NCBI GenBank assembly: GCA_021769555.1
Contig: JAETSR010000021.1
Location: 1 to 34,309, forward strand
Length of the DNA stretch: 34,309 nucleotides
Direction: 5' to 3'
Source: Clostridiaceae bacterium
GTDB lineage: Bacteria > Bacillota > Clostridia > Oscillospirales > Acutalibacteraceae
Below, one piece after another: positions 32,901 through 34,309 of the stretch (positions within the stretch are counted from its first letter, which is position 1; each line of letters starts with the position of its first letter). A program made the translations under genes and the position numbers. The notes under the pieces are model-generated. The model was not told the origin of the DNA. It ran no database searches and worked only from the letters and a program-made list of their open reading frames with translations.

Positions 32901-34309
32901 GTACACGTCGTAGGCGCTTTCCTTCTCAAGGCCGGAGATAGTGATGTTGAACTGGGTGTTTGCCTTGGCGGTGAGCTTGCCGGACTTGGAGCTGGCCGTG
33001 CCCACGCCCGCGGTTATCTGTATCTTCGCACCCTCGTCCTTCAGGAAATCCCGCCAGGGGTCGGTGTTGGGATAGAGGTCCGGGTCGTGCTTCGGGTAGG
33101 GGTCGCCGCTGGGCACTGCAACCCAGTAGATGGTGGCGTCCTCGTTGACGGTGTTGCTGAGGGTCACGGAAGTAGCCTTTGTGTCGGACTGGAACATCTC
33201 GCCCATTGTGAACTCAGGGGGGGTGATGTCCTTTGTGGTCACGGTAATCTTCTGCACCTGGGAGCTCTGCTCGCCGTCGGCGTCCGTGAGCCAGTAGTAC
33301 ATGTCATAGCTGGTGCTCTCCTTCACCTCGCCCAGGCCCTCGGGGGTGCCGTCCAGGTCAAGGTCTATCTCGGTTATCCTGAAGGAGTCCAGGGTGTTCT
33401 TGATAAGGTGCAGCCGCCCGTAGCCGTAGGGGTTGGGGAAGGCTGCGGAGAGCAGCTCGTTGGTGCTGGGGGCGGTGCTGCCCGCTGCCAGCACTACGTA
33501 GTACAAATCGCAGCTCTTATTGGCCATTACCGTAGCCTGCATGTTGGCAATCTCCGAGAAGTCCAGGTCGGCGTTCTCGTCGTTCCTGGTGGGAGTGGCG
33601 TCGGTGATATGGGGGTAGTCCTTATTGGCCATATCCGGAACGGTGCCGTCGGGGGTGGTTATCCGCTGGGCCTTCACCGGGCTCCTGCGCTCGTGGGCGT
33701 CCACCAGCACGGCGGAGATATAGTAGGTGCCCCCCTGGGTCAGCTCTGCGATAGGCAGCTGGAACTCCTTCTTGGAGACGTCTATGTCTATGGTGCCCAT
33801 GGCCTTGAAGCCGGAGCCGTAGGCGGGCTGCTCGATAAGGGTCTCGGCGTCCTTGTCGGTGAGCGCGCCCTTGGCGGCGTCCGTAAGGGCCCAGTAGAGC
33901 TTGCCGGCCTTATTGGTGGAGAAGTAGGCCTCGGCGGAGGTGGGGGCCACGTTCTTTACCTTGGGATAGCCCTCCAGGAGCCTCGGGTGCTGGGAGAGCT
34001 CCTTTGCCACCTCGGAGTCCACGTTGGGTATGCCGGCTATCTCGGTGATGACGCCCGGGCGCACGGTGACGGAGTCGGGCAGTATCTCTGAGGTGCAGCC
34101 GTTGGAGCCCACGTCTATATGGCCGATGTCACCGGTGCCGGTGATGGTGGAGGAGGTGTCAAGCTTGATGTCGTCCACAGAGGCGTTTACCTCCAGGTGC
34201 ACCTTGGAGTCCACTGCCTCCTCGTCCACGGTTATCTGCGTGACGCTGCCGGTGCCGGTGTCGCCCACTGTCAGGGTGGAGCCGGGGGCCTTGTTGATGA
34301 CCTCCTTCA
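29961..34309 (-). CDS. Giant extracellular Ig-like/Fn3-like repeat surface protein (5' part outside the window)
   Basis: The minus-strand frame is open to the last base, so the start and any signal peptide are missing; the visible part is about 1449 residues. The visible N-terminal ~90 residues have short repeated beta phrases (TITGTGDIGHIDVGSNG) like a beta-helix. Then come several modules ending in a Y-Y-V strand: EAYFSTNKAGKLYWALTDA, ANKSCDLYYVVLAAG, VNEDATIYWVAVPSG, FTMTSPGTVYYVMAPL and NTNRDATVAYKLFP. Two SbsA/Big_5-like Ig segments are seen (IDVVFSEAVRYRQ and ITLTFTEALYAY). There is no LPXTG, SLH or membrane anchor at the C-terminus (ending NWLAAPIA). It is probably a cell-surface adhesin or scaffold. 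The last ~1.1 kb (29961-31060) is clearly more AT-rich than 32300-34309. Confidence 0.8.
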   Translation of the reverse strand, partial: KEVINKAPGSTLTVGDTGTGSVTQITVDEEAVDSKVHLEVNASVDDIKLDTSSTITGTGDIGHIDVGSNGCTSEILPDSVTVRPGVITEIAGIPNVDSEVAKELSQHPRLLEGYPKVKNVAPTSAEAYFSTNKAGKLYWALTDAAKGALTDKDAETLIEQPAYGSGFKAMGTIDIDVSKKEFQLPIAELTQGGTYYISAVLVDAHERRSPVKAQRITTPDGTVPDMANKDYPHITDATPTRNDENADLDFSEIANMQATVMANKSCDLYYVVLAAGSTAPSTNELLSAAFPNPYGYGRLHLIKNTLDSFRITEIDLDLDGTPEGLGEVKESTSYDMYYWLTDADGEQSSQVQKITVTTKDITPPEFTMGEMFQSDTKATSVTLSNTVNEDATIYWVAVPSGDPYPKHDPDLYPNTDPWRDFLKDEGAKIQITAGVGTASSKSGKLTAKANTQFNITISGLEKESAYDVYYLAQDQANNYSRVIGMYTAHTLDESAPTASQRFESVPADSPDTPYAYSTIDVVFSEAVRYRQPSSATDRLDEVRLLELYNNYAAASPGTEAYEKAQRDFTTALRDTIILWGPNGQPVKVRDDSTPEGSTDWVVDYRFVRVYTEGAKMVVSFINDPEHPEKSALNLESGARYQFHLQNISDDSQARNPMHNQELPPFTTVSARVVITKLEDLELKAYAISDDGESADKTKPISVYNDIDIRDAKTITDIIPIDIGFTATPESTGTSADGVMWDMLLWFDTDVEFDLFTRVTGTNDWVPVGSVEVDKNNVNTVASRIPIIVPSDTKKYTGASVIKTLTGTPPQYQPISAEYKLGMLGGGFNDDEPKSYDFALHFTKVGTRTDRASFNQRIEGQVTFVTGGASSLSSITPSNINAYDNVLAGTNGVTDITWPNKDGALDEEPRLLWKQFEDGRAPVMQDGFPALTPTANGVNAVFTMTSPGTVYYVMAPLSNNGYTLNPQKNAGSTLERVSMEEINKKIPYCNSAGPVELNGHKYTMASDLSVFERMFPTLYESIPADYKFDFPISSNITNPSNSDIASNRLVASSVKVSRADEDHFLPGLEPDTEYLMYLVTTTGTSGVYSPVTVYRFRTEKIVQPILWTQASNTTATINTNRDATVAYKLFPYDTTNLPLALSQTFSTAGLTSTFDEYKNRSSTWKTSGSGFMRFDNPNFTVLDAMIETMRTGNEHQGSLFDLCASESLKQSVQEAIESVGGGGSGAIGSDINQSLPASSPLTVDCEKWKELGDVNYCLAVCGYSGTSTNPSGYAFTAAYPIIKQKEKVKVTVNSSLDYTLPATGETDGGSIDGSITLTFTEALYAYSSSATGMPTRTPLDAARIEDHTQSSLYRSIGSYFANTGTHISLALNQTVGTPLRTVRIDFNNARLRATTSRITLDFMGQFSGASSDPQNNPLSITVRATDPANSSEVTVTVNDAANWLAAPIA

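Noticed and set aside
32379-34091. 570-residue plus-strand open frame opposite the surface-protein gene
   Set aside because: Its protein is Val/Gly/Leu/His-biased in the way antisense frames of GC-rich genes are, with no RBS or recognisable domain.

Overview
The window looks like the chromosome of a spore-forming Clostridia bacterium, most likely a GC-rich gut member of the Oscillospirales/Ruminococcaceae type. This rests on a SpoVAD homologue, the Firmicutes arrangement SRP RNA - dnaX - ybaB/ebfC - recR, clear vegetative promoters (TTGNNN-17-TATAAT) and strong AGGAGG-type ribosome binding sites. No tools were run, so family calls rest on motifs read by eye.

Region 1 (1-4764) is visibly less GC-rich and looks like the end of an integrative/conjugative element. 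It holds a truncated CHAP-type lytic transglycosylase/amidase-like gene, two uncharacterised mobile-element genes, a small ribbon-helix-helix-like gene, a PD-(D/E)XK (Rpn/transposase-family) nuclease with its own near-consensus promoter, and a class II Fic protein. A 250 bp gene-free stretch (4765-5015) with a strong hairpin separates it from housekeeping DNA.

Region 2 (5016-11122) has trmO facing a five-gene minus-strand operon whose genes all overlap: aroD, a tandem AAA+ protein (degenerate ClpB-like module plus active CbbX/SpoVK-like module), and a FecB/FecCD/FecE-type siderophore/heme/corrinoid ABC importer. Its promoter carries a perfect 14 bp palindrome between -35 and -10.

Region 3 (11285-16177) holds a solo MazF-like toxin, cca, and a SEC-C protein - TIM-barrel isomerase - pepF cluster. 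A nearly symmetric bidirectional promoter lies between cca and the SEC-C gene.

Region 4 (16178-20435), on the minus strand, holds an orphan LytTR regulator, smpB, recR, ybaB/ebfC, dnaX and the SRP RNA. Promoters precede the regulator, ybaB and the SRP RNA.

Region 5 (20453-27577), on the plus strand, holds a PIG-V-like membrane glycosyltransferase and a lone spoVAD, then a 9 bp repeat patch. After that comes an operon of rlmB, a 1073-residue P-type-ATPase-like pseudoenzyme with a ~500-residue acidic tail, and a HIT protein.

Region 6 (27578-34309) holds a REP-like intergenic element, an EF-G paralogue with altered GTPase motifs, and the 3' part of a giant surface-protein gene that runs off the window end.

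The most unusual items are the P1B-like pseudo-ATPase with its disordered tail, the aroD/tandem-AAA+/iron-importer operon, and the EF-G paralogue whose G3 and G4 motifs have changed.
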